Part shown: piece after piece, positions 25,696 through 35,335 of the stretch
How positions within the stretch are numbered: the first letter of the stretch is position 1
Layout: each line of letters starts with the position of its first letter
From: Alloprevotella sp.
Lineage (GTDB): Bacteria > Bacteroidota > Bacteroidia > Bacteroidales > Bacteroidaceae
Length of the DNA stretch: 64,000 bases
Assembly: GCA_017476545.1 (NCBI GenBank)
Contig: JAFUZP010000002.1
Location: 78,322-142,321, forward strand
Reading direction: 5' to 3'
Program-made: the position numbers and the translations under genes
The notes under the pieces: generated by a model
The model's input: the letters and a program-made list of their open reading frames with translations, nothing else
Databases searched by the model: none
What the model was told of the DNA's origin: nothing

Positions 25696-28600
25696 TTACT
25701 CCACGCGGATGACGGCTCCGCCCGTGGTGCCGCAGAACTCGGGGGCGTACTGGCTCTGGAGGCTGGCCGTACCGAGCTGGTAGGTGCCGCTGCGGTCCAG
25801 GAAGCATTCCTCGGTGAAGCGGTGGGTGCCCTTGCGGAAGGTCTCGAAGAAGTACTCGCTGGAGGCGTCGCGCACGACGCGGTAGTAGCCCAGTCCGTCG
25901 CGCCACGTGTAGCCGCTCAGGGCTTCAACGGGTTCCATGCAGGCGGCGCGGCCGGCGCGGAGGGACACGAAGTCGTAGTCGCGGTCGGCGGTGAGGGTGA
26001 ATACCTGCCGCAGGCGGTCGCCCTTGCGCAGGGTTGTGCCGTCCGTCAGGGGCTGCCACTGCCCGCCGCGCTTCACCTCGAGGGTACGCTCCACGGTGAG
26101 GCCGTTTCCACTGGCCCGCACGTCGCTGGCCCGCTGGGTGAACTGCGCATAGACGGCACCCCAGGCGAGGCCGTCGTCGGTCTTCTTGATGACGATGTTG
26201 TCGGCGCGGAGGGTGGCCTCGTCGTCGTAGTCCTGCCGATAGTAACCCACGGTCTTGGGACTGAGGGCCTGGCTGGCGGCGTTCGCAGCGAGTATGTCGC
26301 TGCCGCACTGCAAGGTATAGTAGAAGGGCTCGTGCTGACTCAGGCGTTTGACGCGTGTGCCGCTACTGCCATCGGCATCCTGTAGCAGGGCGTAGATGGC
26401 ATCAGTGGTGGCGCGGAGCATCTCCCAGTCCTGCGTCCGCTTGGCCTGTATGAGCCAGAGGCGCATCTCGTCCACAGCGTCCCGCTGCTCCGGCGCGGCG
26501 GTGATGAGGGCCTCGATGGCGGCGGTCTGCGTGGGTATGCGGTAGGAACGCCAGCACCAGAGGGCGCGGTCGGTGTCGAAGTAGCGCCCCATGCCTGCCT
26601 GCCCCGTGACGGTGTGCTCCAGCAGGCTGCGGCAGTTCACGGCGGCCTGCTCCTGCATGCCGAAGCGGGCCTGCACGGTGGCGGTCAGTGCCTTGATGTA
26701 CATGGAGCTCTTCTTGTAGGCGGCGAACTTCTTGAGCAGGTATTTCGCGTCGTTGTCGGCAGCCTTGCCGAGCAGGGCGCGGACGTAGAGGTACTTGAGC
26801 TGCATCTCGCTCCCGCTGAAGCTCGCCTTGTACTTCCGCTCCATGCGCTTCATCTCCTTCACCTGCCGCGCGATTTCCTTCTCCATCCAGCCGAATCCGG
26901 CTTCGAGGCTTGCGGCGGCCTCTTCGTTGCCCGTCATCGTCTGCTGCCGGGCGAGGAGGACGAGCACTTCGGCGGTAATCCATGGACTCTCCTTCATTCC
27001 CTTGAACCATGTCCAGCCGCCGCTGGGGAGCTGCAGGTCGCGCAGCCGGTCGAGGGCGGTGTACATCCGTGCGGCCGTGTGGTTGGCGTTGAAGAGGCGT
27101 GCCAGGGCGTCCACGCGCGCCGTCTCGTCGTCGGCCTCGGCGAGCCAGGGTGTCTCGGCCAGCAGGGTCTGCTTCAGGTCGGGATTGCGCTTGAGCAGGT
27201 CGGCCCAGGCGTGGAGGCTGTCCGGTGCTGCCGCCGCTTCGCGGATTTCGGGGTTCGCCTCGCCGATGTGTTTGGCCAGTGCGAGGGCGTAGTAGCGCGT
27301 GGCCCATGCCGTCGCGCTGTGGCATTCATAGTTGGCGATGATGGGGAGTTCTGCCACGGCATACCACGTCGGGTTGGAGGACAGCTCCACCACGAGCCGC
27401 TTGTCGCGCGCCGCTTCAGCCCCGGTCCATAGCGTGTCGATGCGGAGTTCCGCCTGTCCCGCTTTGTTCATGGAGAACGGTACGGTGCGCAGTACGCGCT
27501 CGCGGTCGGGGAGTACGGGCAGGTAACGCTCCTCCCCGTCGCTGAAGTTGCGCCCCTTGGCCGTGAGGCGGACAAGGAGGACGGCTGGTGTCGTCTCCGT
27601 GGCGGCGAAGGGGAAGGCTACGGTCGTCTCACCGTTCGCCGACAGGCTGAAGGGCTGCGTCCAGTCGCCGACAACGGTTTCCGTCTCGGCATCCAGCAGC
27701 TGGCAGCGCACCGTGCCGCTTTCGGGCTCCTCGGTGAGGTTGCGCAGCGTGGCGGGTATGACGGCCGCATCGCCCTCACGGACAAAGCGCGGCAGGTTGC
27801 CTTCCACCATAAAGTCCTTGCGGGCAATGACAACGGTGTCCAGCCTGCCGTAGCGCACGTCGCGGTCGTGTGCCAGCGTCCGTACGTTCCAGGATGTCAG
27901 GCTCTCCGGCAACGTGAACACCAAGGCTACTTCGCCGGTGGAGTCCGTGCGGAGCGCGGGGTGGAAGAAGGCGGTCTCGGAGAAGTTTTTCCTGGTCTCA
28001 ACAATGTCGGTGCCCGCATCGCCCGCGCCGCTTCCTGCCTCTGTGGTCTTCTCAGGCTCGGCTGTGGAGCTGGCCAGCTTCGCAGCGGCAAAATCGGCGA
28101 CTACCATATCCTCTTCTACCGCACCGGCATCCGCCTTCGGCATTTCTCGGAGGACCATCCTGACGGCAGAGCCGCTCTCCATTACCCGGTTCTTGAGGTG
28201 GAAACTACCGCCGTAGCGGTCGCTGAACCCGAAGAGGTCTTTGTCCCATTCCGTAAAAGAATAACTGGGTACGTCAAGGCGTTTCAGCTCGCCAGAGCTG
28301 GACAGTCCGAAACTCCGGGTGGACGGCATTGTCCAACTGGCACTCGGCAGGTTCCGGCTGAAGCCTAAGGCGAAGTACCACGGGTTGGCGGCCAGCTGGT
28401 CCAGCGATGCGTCGTAGAGGCAGGCCATCAGGGATGCGTCGGCGGGTGTGCCGTCGGCGTGCGTGATGCGTAGCCGCCATTCTTCCTGCTGCCCCGGTCG
28501 TAACAGACTGCGGAAGGTGCTCCATTGTAGCCGAAGCTGCTTGTCGGGTCGCGGCTTAATGACACTTACACTGTGGCGGTAGATTTGTCCGTCGCGTGCG

Positions 28601-31338
28601 AAGGCCAGGACGAGCTGTGCGCCGTCGCCGTATTCGGGGCGGTAGTCAAACTGGAAATGTAGCAGGCTGTCGCTTATGGTGTAGCGGCGGCTTTCCACGA
28701 TGCCCTGGTCTGTGATGATGTCATAGAAGAGGGTAACGTCGCGCATCGGCGTACCGGCCATCACGAACGCCTTGCTCCCGTCTGCGCTGATGCGCTCGTA
28801 GTGGCATAGCTTGTCCGTGCCGAACGGACGTCTGTCGCGTTCGGAGATGATGGTAAACGTCGTCAGCGTGTCCGTCATGTCACCGCAAGTGACCCGCACA
28901 CGGTAGATGCCTGAACCGATGCTCGCCAGTGCGGGCGGTGTGAAGCGGGTGCCGCTACTGAATGCACCTTCGGTGACGATTTCCTTGCCGCGCAGGATTT
29001 CATAGCGTCCCTCGGCGGGTATGGCCCGGTTGCCGGACGCGCGCTTCGTGATACGCACGGAGGGCAGGTTCTCGCGGCAGACGAAGTCGGGCCATTCCAC
29101 CTCTAACCAAGAGTCAGTGCGGTTGGCATAGAGCGTCCTGGCTGCGGTCTGCGTCTCTCCGTTCTCTGCCGTGACATCGGCACTCAGGGTGTAGCGGTAT
29201 GCGTTGTAGCGCCAATACCAGCTTTCCGAGTTAAGGCTGTCAAAGTCTTCCAGCAGCAAAGGGATGCTGAAACGGCCTTCCTCGTCCGTCTGTGTCTCGC
29301 CGTTCAGTTCCTTCGATGCATCCCCGTATATGCGGTGGCCGTTGATGTCGTAACGCACCGTGGCATTGCGGACGGGAACCCCCGTGTAGGTCTGCACCTT
29401 CCCGATGACCTTTATGGAGTCACCTAGTTTGTAAGCAATCTCGGGCTCAAGCAGCTCAGCGGTAAATGTGGGTCGCTTGTATTCTTCTACGCGGAAGTAG
29501 TGGCTTTCGGTGCGTCCCGCGTTCTGCCAGTACACTTCCAGTCGGAAACGGCCGGGAAGGCAGATTTCCGGGAGGTCAAAGTCGCCGCCCAGCGTCCCCA
29601 TGCCGTCGCTTTCCAGGCTTTCGGTGACTTCCAATTTCCCGTTGGAATTGTAGAGTCTGACGCGGAACTTCTGGCTACCGGCCGCCCATACGCTGTCACC
29701 ACGCTGGCTGTAGGCAATGACACCATAGTGTATTTTCTGCCCTGGCCGGTAGATGGCACGGTCGGAATAGACACTCATGCAGTAGTTGGTGTGCTGTTTG
29801 CCCCGCCACGACCCCGACTTGTTCATGTCAAACAGGGGGCAGGCCGTATCTTGTCCGAGGGTAAGCCAGAACTGGTTACTGTAGTTGAATTCCCCGTTTG
29901 CGAGGATATTGCCGTCTGCGTCAGCATCATAGGCTGCTTCTTGCGTGTAGGTCTTGGCGGTACGGTCGGCCTTGAGCTGAACGAGGTGTCCGCCGCGAAG
30001 CGGTTTCCCGCTCTTTGCATCCACTGGGGTCACACGGTTGCCATGACCCTCCTGTATATTGAGTACCATCGGGCGCAGTCGGGTGACCGTAAGGAGTGCC
30101 ACGTCAGAACCGGCACGGTCGCTTTTCATTTCAACTACATATAGGCCGGATTCGTTAATAGCCAGCCTTATGGTATCCTTGAACGATACGTGTGCCGCCC
30201 GTTTGCCGAAGTCGCGGCTGATGGTGCGGTAGGGACTGCCGGACGCAGTCTGCTTGCGAAGCCAGTTGTCCGTCACATCGTACAGATCTTTTGCCGTAAG
30301 TGTGGTACGGTAGATGCGTACTTCCGCCTTTTCCACGTTGCGGCCTCTTATGTAAAGTTCTACCTCGTCGCCCGGATAGACGACTTCCGAGGAGGAGTGG
30401 AAGGAGAGGGAGGGCCGCTCCATCGCCGCGATGAAGTTGCGGAGTTCGTTACTGCGTTTCTCGCCACTGTAGAGGCGGAGTCCTTGCCGTGCATGGCTGA
30501 GGCGCACGCTGTCTATGTCTTCGTTTGCTACCTGTCGCCCGCTTAGTCCTTTAAGGGCGATGTAGGTCTCCACGTTCAGCGGAAGGTCGCGGTATTCCTG
30601 TGCCAGTGACAGTAGCTGTAGGTAGTCTTGGCGTTTCAGGAGGGGGGCGGAGGGGACGCGCATCTCGTCGATTCTTTCCAATTCGGAGAGGAGGGTGGCT
30701 TCGCGATTGCCCTGTCCTTTGTAATAATCCACCAGTTGCTGCCGCAGCGAGTCGGCTTCCGTCCTGCTGAATACGTCGCTTTTGCTGAGTGCGGTGGACA
30801 GGAGGACGCTCAGCAGGTCGTTTTTGTATATTTTGCTGTCCTTCCCCTTCGTAAAGAGGGGCAGGTAATCTGTGGCACGTGCCGTTCCCAGTAGGGGAAA
30901 GTCGGCTACGGAGGCGCGCAGCAGTTCGGCCCCCCGGCTCTGGGCGGCAGTATCAATTGGCATCCTCTCATGGCGGGACAGGTACCTTGGGGTCCTTTTA
31001 GCTAAATAGAACTGTCCGAGTGCCGACTGCCACAGGGCACGGATGACGGGATGCTTCTCCCGTGCGTAGGCAGCCTCCATCTGACTGACGACAACCCGCC
31101 CTGAGTCGGGTGCGATGTCCTCGTGTAGCTGGAAGCCGATGAGCATGGCGCGCAGCAGTTGTGCGTCGTTCTTCTCGCGCACGGCTTTGTTCTGAATATT
31201 TTTCAGCGCTTTTAGGGCCGATTTGGGCAGGTCTTTCTGCATTTCGGCATCCACTTTCTTCCAAAGCTCCTCGTAGGATTGTGCTGATGCGAGCGTTACA
31301 AAGAACAGCGCGAGTGTGGCAAGAAGGAAACGTTTCAT
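25696..31338 (-). CDS. Alpha-2-macroglobulin family protein (MG2 type), very large
   Basis: A 1,880-residue exported protein; the start at 31338 gives signal peptide MKRFLLATLALFFVTLASAQ, whereas the longer frame to 31590 crosses the rlpA terminator. A helical region comes first, then MG domains including MG2 (about 520-605; DRAIYRPGQKIHYGVI). The A2M domain lies at about 1110-1165 (TGEVALVFTLPESLTSWNVR), then the helical thioester-type domain. Where trapping members have CxEQ, this has NYECHSATAWA at about residue 1334, so the thioester cannot form as usual. Bacterial relatives are thought to guard the periplasm against proteases. It is a single gene without a PBP1C partner. Confidence 0.9.
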   Translation of the reverse strand: MKRFLLATLALFFVTLASAQSYEELWKKVDAEMQKDLPKSALKALKNIQNKAVREKNDAQLLRAMLIGFQLHEDIAPDSGRVVVSQMEAAYAREKHPVIRALWQSALGQFYLAKRTPRYLSRHERMPIDTAAQSRGAELLRASVADFPLLGTARATDYLPLFTKGKDSKIYKNDLLSVLLSTALSKSDVFSRTEADSLRQQLVDYYKGQGNREATLLSELERIDEMRVPSAPLLKRQDYLQLLSLAQEYRDLPLNVETYIALKGLSGRQVANEDIDSVRLSHARQGLRLYSGEKRSNELRNFIAAMERPSLSFHSSSEVVYPGDEVELYIRGRNVEKAEVRIYRTTLTAKDLYDVTDNWLRKQTASGSPYRTISRDFGKRAAHVSFKDTIRLAINESGLYVVEMKSDRAGSDVALLTVTRLRPMVLNIQEGHGNRVTPVDAKSGKPLRGGHLVQLKADRTAKTYTQEAAYDADADGNILANGEFNYSNQFWLTLGQDTACPLFDMNKSGSWRGKQHTNYCMSVYSDRAIYRPGQKIHYGVIAYSQRGDSVWAAGSQKFRVRLYNSNGKLEVTESLESDGMGTLGGDFDLPEICLPGRFRLEVYWQNAGRTESHYFRVEEYKRPTFTAELLEPEIAYKLGDSIKVIGKVQTYTGVPVRNATVRYDINGHRIYGDASKELNGETQTDEEGRFSIPLLLEDFDSLNSESWYWRYNAYRYTLSADVTAENGETQTAARTLYANRTDSWLEVEWPDFVCRENLPSVRITKRASGNRAIPAEGRYEILRGKEIVTEGAFSSGTRFTPPALASIGSGIYRVRVTCGDMTDTLTTFTIISERDRRPFGTDKLCHYERISADGSKAFVMAGTPMRDVTLFYDIITDQGIVESRRYTISDSLLHFQFDYRPEYGDGAQLVLAFARDGQIYRHSVSVIKPRPDKQLRLQWSTFRSLLRPGQQEEWRLRITHADGTPADASLMACLYDASLDQLAANPWYFALGFSRNLPSASWTMPSTRSFGLSSSGELKRLDVPSYSFTEWDKDLFGFSDRYGGSFHLKNRVMESGSAVRMVLREMPKADAGAVEEDMVVADFAAAKLASSTAEPEKTTEAGSGAGDAGTDIVETRKNFSETAFFHPALRTDSTGEVALVFTLPESLTSWNVRTLAHDRDVRYGRLDTVVIARKDFMVEGNLPRFVREGDAAVIPATLRNLTEEPESGTVRCQLLDAETETVVGDWTQPFSLSANGETTVAFPFAATETTPAVLLVRLTAKGRNFSDGEERYLPVLPDRERVLRTVPFSMNKAGQAELRIDTLWTGAEAARDKRLVVELSSNPTWYAVAELPIIANYECHSATAWATRYYALALAKHIGEANPEIREAAAAPDSLHAWADLLKRNPDLKQTLLAETPWLAEADDETARVDALARLFNANHTAARMYTALDRLRDLQLPSGGWTWFKGMKESPWITAEVLVLLARQQTMTGNEEAAASLEAGFGWMEKEIARQVKEMKRMERKYKASFSGSEMQLKYLYVRALLGKAADNDAKYLLKKFAAYKKSSMYIKALTATVQARFGMQEQAAVNCRSLLEHTVTGQAGMGRYFDTDRALWCWRSYRIPTQTAAIEALITAAPEQRDAVDEMRLWLIQAKRTQDWEMLRATTDAIYALLQDADGSSGTRVKRLSQHEPFYYTLQCGSDILAANAASQALSPKTVGYYRQDYDDEATLRADNIVIKKTDDGLAWGAVYAQFTQRASDVRASGNGLTVERTLEVKRGGQWQPLTDGTTLRKGDRLRQVFTLTADRDYDFVSLRAGRAACMEPVEALSGYTWRDGLGYYRVVRDASSEYFFETFRKGTHRFTEECFLDRSGTYQLGTASLQSQYAPEFCGTTGGAVIRVE

Positions 31339-31416
31339 AAGCGTCAGGTTATGTATTCTTGGTTCTACGCCACAAAGTAAGGCATTTATTCGCAAACAGC
31401 CTACGGTGTACGGCGC

Positions 31417-31449
31417 AAAAAAGCCCCGGAGGGGGAATCCTTCCGGGGC
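31417..31449 (-). terminator. Terminator of rlpA
   Basis: On the minus strand GCCCCGGAA pairs with (C)TCCGGGGC, followed by TTTTTT. Confidence 0.8.
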
Positions 31450-31490
31450 GTTGTGTCGCCGTAAGTGTAGCAGTTTGTTGTCGTCGTAAC

Positions 31491-32057
31491 TTATTTGAAG
31501 ACTTTTGCCGTCAGCTTCTCGTTTAGCACGCGCCAGTGACGCTGTTGCTGCTTGGCGGCCTCTTGCGCCTCCAGCTCGCGGCGGGTCCATTCGCTTGTAG
31601 CGTAGTAATTGCCCGTCTTGGGGTCGTAGAGCTTCAGTTCGAGGTTCATCTTTTCCGGCTCACGCAACATGTTCTCTTCCGTTGCGGGGCGCTCGCCCTC
31701 CTTCGGAACGACAGTCACTTCTACCTGCGCTACGCCGCGCCCCACAATACCGAGGTCGCGCGCCGCGCCGTATGAGAGATCCACGACCCGTCCCTTGCAG
31801 AAGGGACCGCGATCCGTCACGCGGACTTTCACTTCCTTACCGGTCTTGACATCGCGCACGTTAATCCATGTTCCGAAAGGGAGCGTGCGGTGGGCGCAAG
31901 TCATCGCGTACATGTTGAACCGTTCGCCGCTACTTGTTTTGCGGCCGTGGAGGGCTTTGCCGTAATAGCTGGCCATCCCTTTTTGCTGCGCGTGTGCCAT
32001 ACCCGTGAAGGTGATGCACAAGACGCAAAGGAGCACCTTGAAAATAGTATGCTTCAT
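31491..32057 (-). CDS. rlpA: RlpA-like septal ring lytic transglycosylase family protein
   Basis: A 188-residue secreted protein; the start at 32057 gives signal peptide MKHTIFKVLLCVLCITFTGM. The double-psi beta-barrel covers about residues 28-118 (GMASYYGKALHGRKTSSGER, FNMYAMTCAHRTLPFGTWIN, VRVTDRGPFCKGRVVDLS), with the conserved H and D of RlpA domains. Known RlpA proteins cleave denuded glycan strands at the septum. There is no SPOR domain; the C-terminal tail is charged and short. It has its own promoter (TTGG-N19-TACCTTTG) and terminator, divergent from the WYL regulator. Confidence 0.88.
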   Translation of the reverse strand: MKHTIFKVLLCVLCITFTGMAHAQQKGMASYYGKALHGRKTSSGERFNMYAMTCAHRTLPFGTWINVRDVKTGKEVKVRVTDRGPFCKGRVVDLSYGAARDLGIVGRGVAQVEVTVVPKEGERPATEENMLREPEKMNLELKLYDPKTGNYYATSEWTRRELEAQEAAKQQQRHWRVLNEKLTAKVFK

Positions 32058-32083
32058 GTGTTGTTTTTTTCTGTTTCGCGCTG

Positions 32084-32114
32084 CAAAGGTACGGACTTCT
32101 GCCGGGACAGCCAA
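32084..32114 (-). promoter_or_regulatory. Promoter of rlpA
   Basis: On the minus strand TTGG (32114-32111), a 19-bp spacer and TACCTTTG (32091-32084), identical boxes and spacing to the leader cassettes. Confidence 0.75.
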
Positions 32115-32151
32115 GCCTTTATAGGGTGAAACCGCCAAGTTTAACGTTTCA

Positions 32152-32170
32152 AAAAGTGCGGTTTCATCGG
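32152..32170. repeat. 19-bp sequence shared with the murE upstream region
   Basis: AAAAGTGCGGTTTCATCGG occurs here, between divergent rlpA and the WYL regulator, and again without mismatch at 51129-51147 before murE. Confidence 0.7.
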
Positions 32171-32281
32171 GGAATTTTCCCTATCCCTGCCGTATCTCGG
32201 CCTGTCTGGGAATAAGCGTGAGGTATCCCCTTTTAACATTTCATGCGGGGGTGTATTGGAACGAATTTGACGGGATTTGCT

Positions 32282-32289
32282 TATCTTTG
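32282..32289 (+). promoter_or_regulatory. -7 element of WYL regulator
   Basis: TATCTTTG; a TTGG at 32256-32259 is 22 bp upstream, a little far. Confidence 0.5.
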
Positions 32290-32314
32290 CACCATAAAGA
32301 ATAAAGAGATACGC

Positions 32315-33244
32315 ATGGAGGTCGTGAAATTCGAGCGGCAGCTCCGCCTTATGGAGCAACTGACCCAGAACCGTTCTCTCAGCTTGAACGAGCTCGCAGC
32401 GGGTATGGGCGTAACGTGCCGCACGGTATATCGTTATCTGGAAACCTTTAAGCAGGCGGGTTTCGTTGTGCAGCGGGAGGGCGGTATGTACCGCCTTGAC
32501 CCGAGTTCTCCCTTCTTCAAGCGTGTCTCGCGCGACATCCGCTTCTCCGAGGCGGAGGCGCGCACCATCGCACAGGTGCTTCATTCCGTGCGTGACAATA
32601 CCTCGCAGATTCGTCGCCTACGGGAGAAACTGGCTTTCCTGACGGATCCGACCGCACTGGCCGGGCATGACGTGGATGAACGGGTGGCACAGCATATTGA
32701 CCGACTCTTCCAAGCGATGCGCGAGGAGCGGATCTGCGTGCTCCGCAACTATTCCTCACCGAGCGGAAAGGATACGCGCGACCGCATTGTAGAGCCTTTC
32801 CAGTTCCTTTCGGGTAATAGTGAAGTGCGCTGCTATGAGCCGGCGAGCGGAACGAACAAGACGTTCAAGGTGGTTCGGGCTGCCGATGTGGAGCTTTTGG
32901 ACTTGCTGTGGGCAAACAAAGCTAACCACCTGCCTGTACATACCGACCTCTTCCATTTTTCCGGGGAACGCCGTACGCGTGTCCGGCTGTTGCTCGGACA
33001 GCTCGCGGCCAGCCTCCTGCTGGAGGAATTCCCCCTTGCGGAGCGCGAAATGACCTGCCAGAAGGATGGCCGCTGGCTGCTGGATACGCGTGTGTGCAGT
33101 TATAAGGGCATCGGACGCTTCGTCCTGGGGCTCTTTGACGATGTGGAGGTGGTCGGTTCGCCAGTGTTCAGACGCTACCTGCGCGACTGTTGCAATACGC
33201 TCTCGGGCAAGTGGGGCGCACCGGGAGATGCTGTAGGGAAATAA
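32315..33244 (+). CDS. HTH/WYL-domain transcriptional regulator
   Basis: A 309-residue cytoplasmic DNA-binding protein. The N-terminal winged helix-turn-helix is LSLNELAAGMGVTCRTVYRY (about residues 19-38). The middle and C-terminal parts match the WYL ligand-binding layout (RIVEPFQFLSGNSEVRCYEP, then a WCX-like end). WYL regulators sense ligands, often nucleotides or nucleic acids, and control diverse genes. Targets here are unknown; it is divergent from rlpA with about 250 bp between them, so it may regulate that region or itself. The 24-residue upstream extension from 32243 overlaps promoter sequence and is rejected. Confidence 0.85.
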   Translation: MEVVKFERQLRLMEQLTQNRSLSLNELAAGMGVTCRTVYRYLETFKQAGFVVQREGGMYRLDPSSPFFKRVSRDIRFSEAEARTIAQVLHSVRDNTSQIRRLREKLAFLTDPTALAGHDVDERVAQHIDRLFQAMREERICVLRNYSSPSGKDTRDRIVEPFQFLSGNSEVRCYEPASGTNKTFKVVRAADVELLDLLWANKANHLPVHTDLFHFSGERRTRVRLLLGQLAASLLLEEFPLAEREMTCQKDGRWLLDTRVCSYKGIGRFVLGLFDDVEVVGSPVFRRYLRDCCNTLSGKWGAPGDAVGK

Positions 33245-33272
33245 TTCTCTGTATTTTTAACAAAACATTTCG

Positions 33273-33294
33273 GCGGGTGACATGTTCTGTCACT
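33273..33294. terminator. Hairpin after WYL regulator
   Basis: GCGGGTGACA pairs with TGTCACTCGC with one mismatch; no T-run follows, so the assignment is weak. Confidence 0.35.
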
Positions 33295-33341
33295 CGCGTT
33301 GCCGTACTTTGCACCGTGAACCAATAAAAACGATTACGGTT

Positions 33342-33629
33342 ATGGCAAAGAAATCATGCATGGTAAGCGGCAGTATCGCTCCCACCAGAAAACATTTCGG
33401 GCTTGGTCTGGGCCAGATGGAGGCGTGGGTACCCATCGTCCGCCTGTCGGAGAAGTATTCCGGCCTGCTCGGGGAAAAGATATCGCCCCGGCAAACCCTT
33501 CACCTGTTGAACGTGCAGTTGGCAGCTGTGGCCCTGCTGTCCGTTGAGGCTTCCGTGGCTTATTATCTGCTTGTGGCGGGCTGGTTCTGCCTCGCGCTGC
33601 ACGGCTGTGTCCGGGCTTGGGGGCGGTGA
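33342..33629 (+). CDS. Small hydrophobic protein, unknown function
   Basis: A 95-residue protein starting MAKKSCMVSGS. The C-terminal half is hydrophobic (QLAAVALLSVEASVAYYLLV, then AGWFCLALHGCVRA), enough for one or two membrane segments. A TACTTTGC stretch at about 33305 may be a -7 element. It lies between the WYL regulator and gpmI, all on the plus strand but with separate upstream sequences. I do not recognise a family; coding is supported by an unbroken frame, composition and a plausible start region. Confidence 0.6.
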   Translation: MAKKSCMVSGSIAPTRKHFGLGLGQMEAWVPIVRLSEKYSGLLGEKISPRQTLHLLNVQLAAVALLSVEASVAYYLLVAGWFCLALHGCVRAWGR

Positions 33630-33667
33630 AGCCCCTATAATAATATAGGTATGTCAGAATAATTGCG

Positions 33668-33675
33668 TAACTTTG
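33668..33675 (+). promoter_or_regulatory. -7 element of gpmI
   Basis: TAACTTTG about 37 bp before the start. The CTATAATAATATAGGTATG motif just upstream resembles the recurrent AT motif seen at 45915, 56823 and 63297. Confidence 0.5.
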
Positions 33676-33711
33676 CCGTCCGAAAAGGACTTAATAAAAA
33701 ATGATACGACT

Positions 33712-35250
33712 ATGGCAAAGAAAAAAGCACTTCTGATGATTCTGGACGGCTGGGGCATTGGCGACCACGGCAAGGGGGACGTCATCTTCCAGACCCCCAC
33801 ACCTTTCATGGACTCCCTGACGGCGAAGTACCCGCACAGCCAGTTGCTGGCCTGCGGTGAGAACGTGGGTTTGCCCGACGGTCAGATGGGTAACTCCGAA
33901 GTGGGGCACCTCAATATCGGTGCGGGGCGCATCGTTTATCAGGATCTGGTAAAGATTAACCGCGCCATTGCGGATAACAGCATTTTGCAAAACCCTGAAA
34001 TTGTTTCCGCCTACAGCTATGCGAAAGAGAAGGGATGCGGCTTGCACATTATGGGGCTGACGAGCACCGGCGGCGTACACTCCTCGTTGGAGCACCTCTT
34101 CAAACTCGTGGATATCGCCCGCGAGTACGGCGTGGCGGACAAGACGTTTGTGCATTGCTTCATGGACGGCCGCGACACTGACCCCAAGAGCGGGGTGACC
34201 TACATCGAGGCACTCCAGAAGGAATGCGACCGGACGGGGGCGCACATCGCCAGCATCATCGGTCGCTTCTACGCCATGGACCGCGATAAGCGCTGGAACC
34301 GCGTGAAGGTGGCCTACGACCAACTCATCGAAGGCAAGGGACGGCAGGAAACGGACATGGTGCAGGCTGTTCTGGGGTGCTACGAGCGCGACACCGAAGA
34401 CTTCAAGGACACCGACGAGTTCATGGAGCCACTTGTGAACGCCACCGTGGACGGTCGTATCAAACCCGGCGATGTCGTTATCTTCTTCAACTACCGCAAC
34501 GACCGCGCCAAGGAACTCACCACCGTTCTGACGCAGCAGGATATGCCTGATGAGGGGATGCGCACCATTCCCGGCCTGCAATATTACTGCATGACTCCCT
34601 ATGATGCCAGCTTCACCGGCGTACACATCCTCTTCCCCAAGGAGAACGTCACCAACACCCTCGGCGAATACCTCAGCGCACAAGGGCTCAAACAGCTCCA
34701 TACGGCAGAGACGGAGAAATATGCCCACGTGACCTTCTTCTTCAATGGGGGCCGCGAGCAACCCTTTGAGGGGGAGGACCGCATCCTGGTGCCGAGTCCG
34801 AAGGTGGCCACCTACGACCTGAAGCCTGAGATGTCCGCCTTTGAGGTAAAGGACAAGCTCGTGGAGGCCATCCGCAAGGACGCGTACGACTTCATCGTCG
34901 TGAACTTCGCGAATGGTGACATGGTGGGACACACGGGGGTATATGGGGCTGTAGAGAAGGCTGTCGCCGCTGTTGATCAGTGTGTCCGCGAGGTAGTCAC
35001 CGCCGCCAATGAGGTAGGCTACGAAACCATTATCATTGCTGACCACGGTAATGCCGATAATGAAATCAACCCCGACGGAACGCCGAACACGGCGCACTCG
35101 CTGAACCCCGGTCCCTTCATCTATGTGACGGAGAATGCCGCCGCAAAGGTGGCGGACGGCGTGCTGGCTGATGTTGCCCCGAGCCTGCTCCACATCCTCG
35201 GCCTGCCGCAGCCCGCCGAGATGACGGGGCGCGACCTCATCACGGACTGA
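33712..35250 (+). CDS. gpmI: 2,3-bisphosphoglycerate-independent phosphoglycerate mutase
   Basis: A 512-residue glycolytic enzyme interconverting 3- and 2-phosphoglycerate. The alkaline-phosphatase-fold metal sites are visible: [14 protein letters not shown] at the N-terminus, the phosphoserine loop [16 protein letters not shown], and C-terminal [12 protein letters not shown] and [11 protein letters not shown]. The FMDGRDTDP substrate loop and [10 protein letters not shown] are also present. Length is normal. The start at 33712 ([15 protein letters not shown]) follows a -7 element; the 13-residue upstream extension is atypical. It ends at a clear terminator. Confidence 0.96.
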   Translation: MAKKKALLMILDGWGIGDHGKGDVIFQTPTPFMDSLTAKYPHSQLLACGENVGLPDGQMGNSEVGHLNIGAGRIVYQDLVKINRAIADNSILQNPEIVSAYSYAKEKGCGLHIMGLTSTGGVHSSLEHLFKLVDIAREYGVADKTFVHCFMDGRDTDPKSGVTYIEALQKECDRTGAHIASIIGRFYAMDRDKRWNRVKVAYDQLIEGKGRQETDMVQAVLGCYERDTEDFKDTDEFMEPLVNATVDGRIKPGDVVIFFNYRNDRAKELTTVLTQQDMPDEGMRTIPGLQYYCMTPYDASFTGVHILFPKENVTNTLGEYLSAQGLKQLHTAETEKYAHVTFFFNGGREQPFEGEDRILVPSPKVATYDLKPEMSAFEVKDKLVEAIRKDAYDFIVVNFANGDMVGHTGVYGAVEKAVAAVDQCVREVVTAANEVGYETIIIADHGNADNEINPDGTPNTAHSLNPGPFIYVTENAAAKVADGVLADVAPSLLHILGLPQPAEMTGRDLITD

Positions 35251-35284
35251 TGTGCCGCTCCGGCTTGCCGGATACGGTAAAAAG

Positions 35285-35317
35285 AAATCCCGCCGCGTGA
35301 GAATGCGGCGGGATTTT
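35285..35317 (+). terminator. Terminator of gpmI
   Basis: AAATCCCGCCGC pairs with GCGGCGGGATTT, followed by TCGTATTTTT. The next promoter starts 3 bp later. Confidence 0.8.
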
Positions 35318-35319
35318 CG

Positions 35320-35327
35320 TATTTTTG
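35320..35327 (+). promoter_or_regulatory. -7 element of TauE gene
   Basis: TATTTTTG only 8 bp before the ATG at 35336. Transcription would start almost at the start codon, so the mRNA is very short-leadered or leaderless. Confidence 0.5.
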
Positions 35328-35335
35328 CGACCGCA

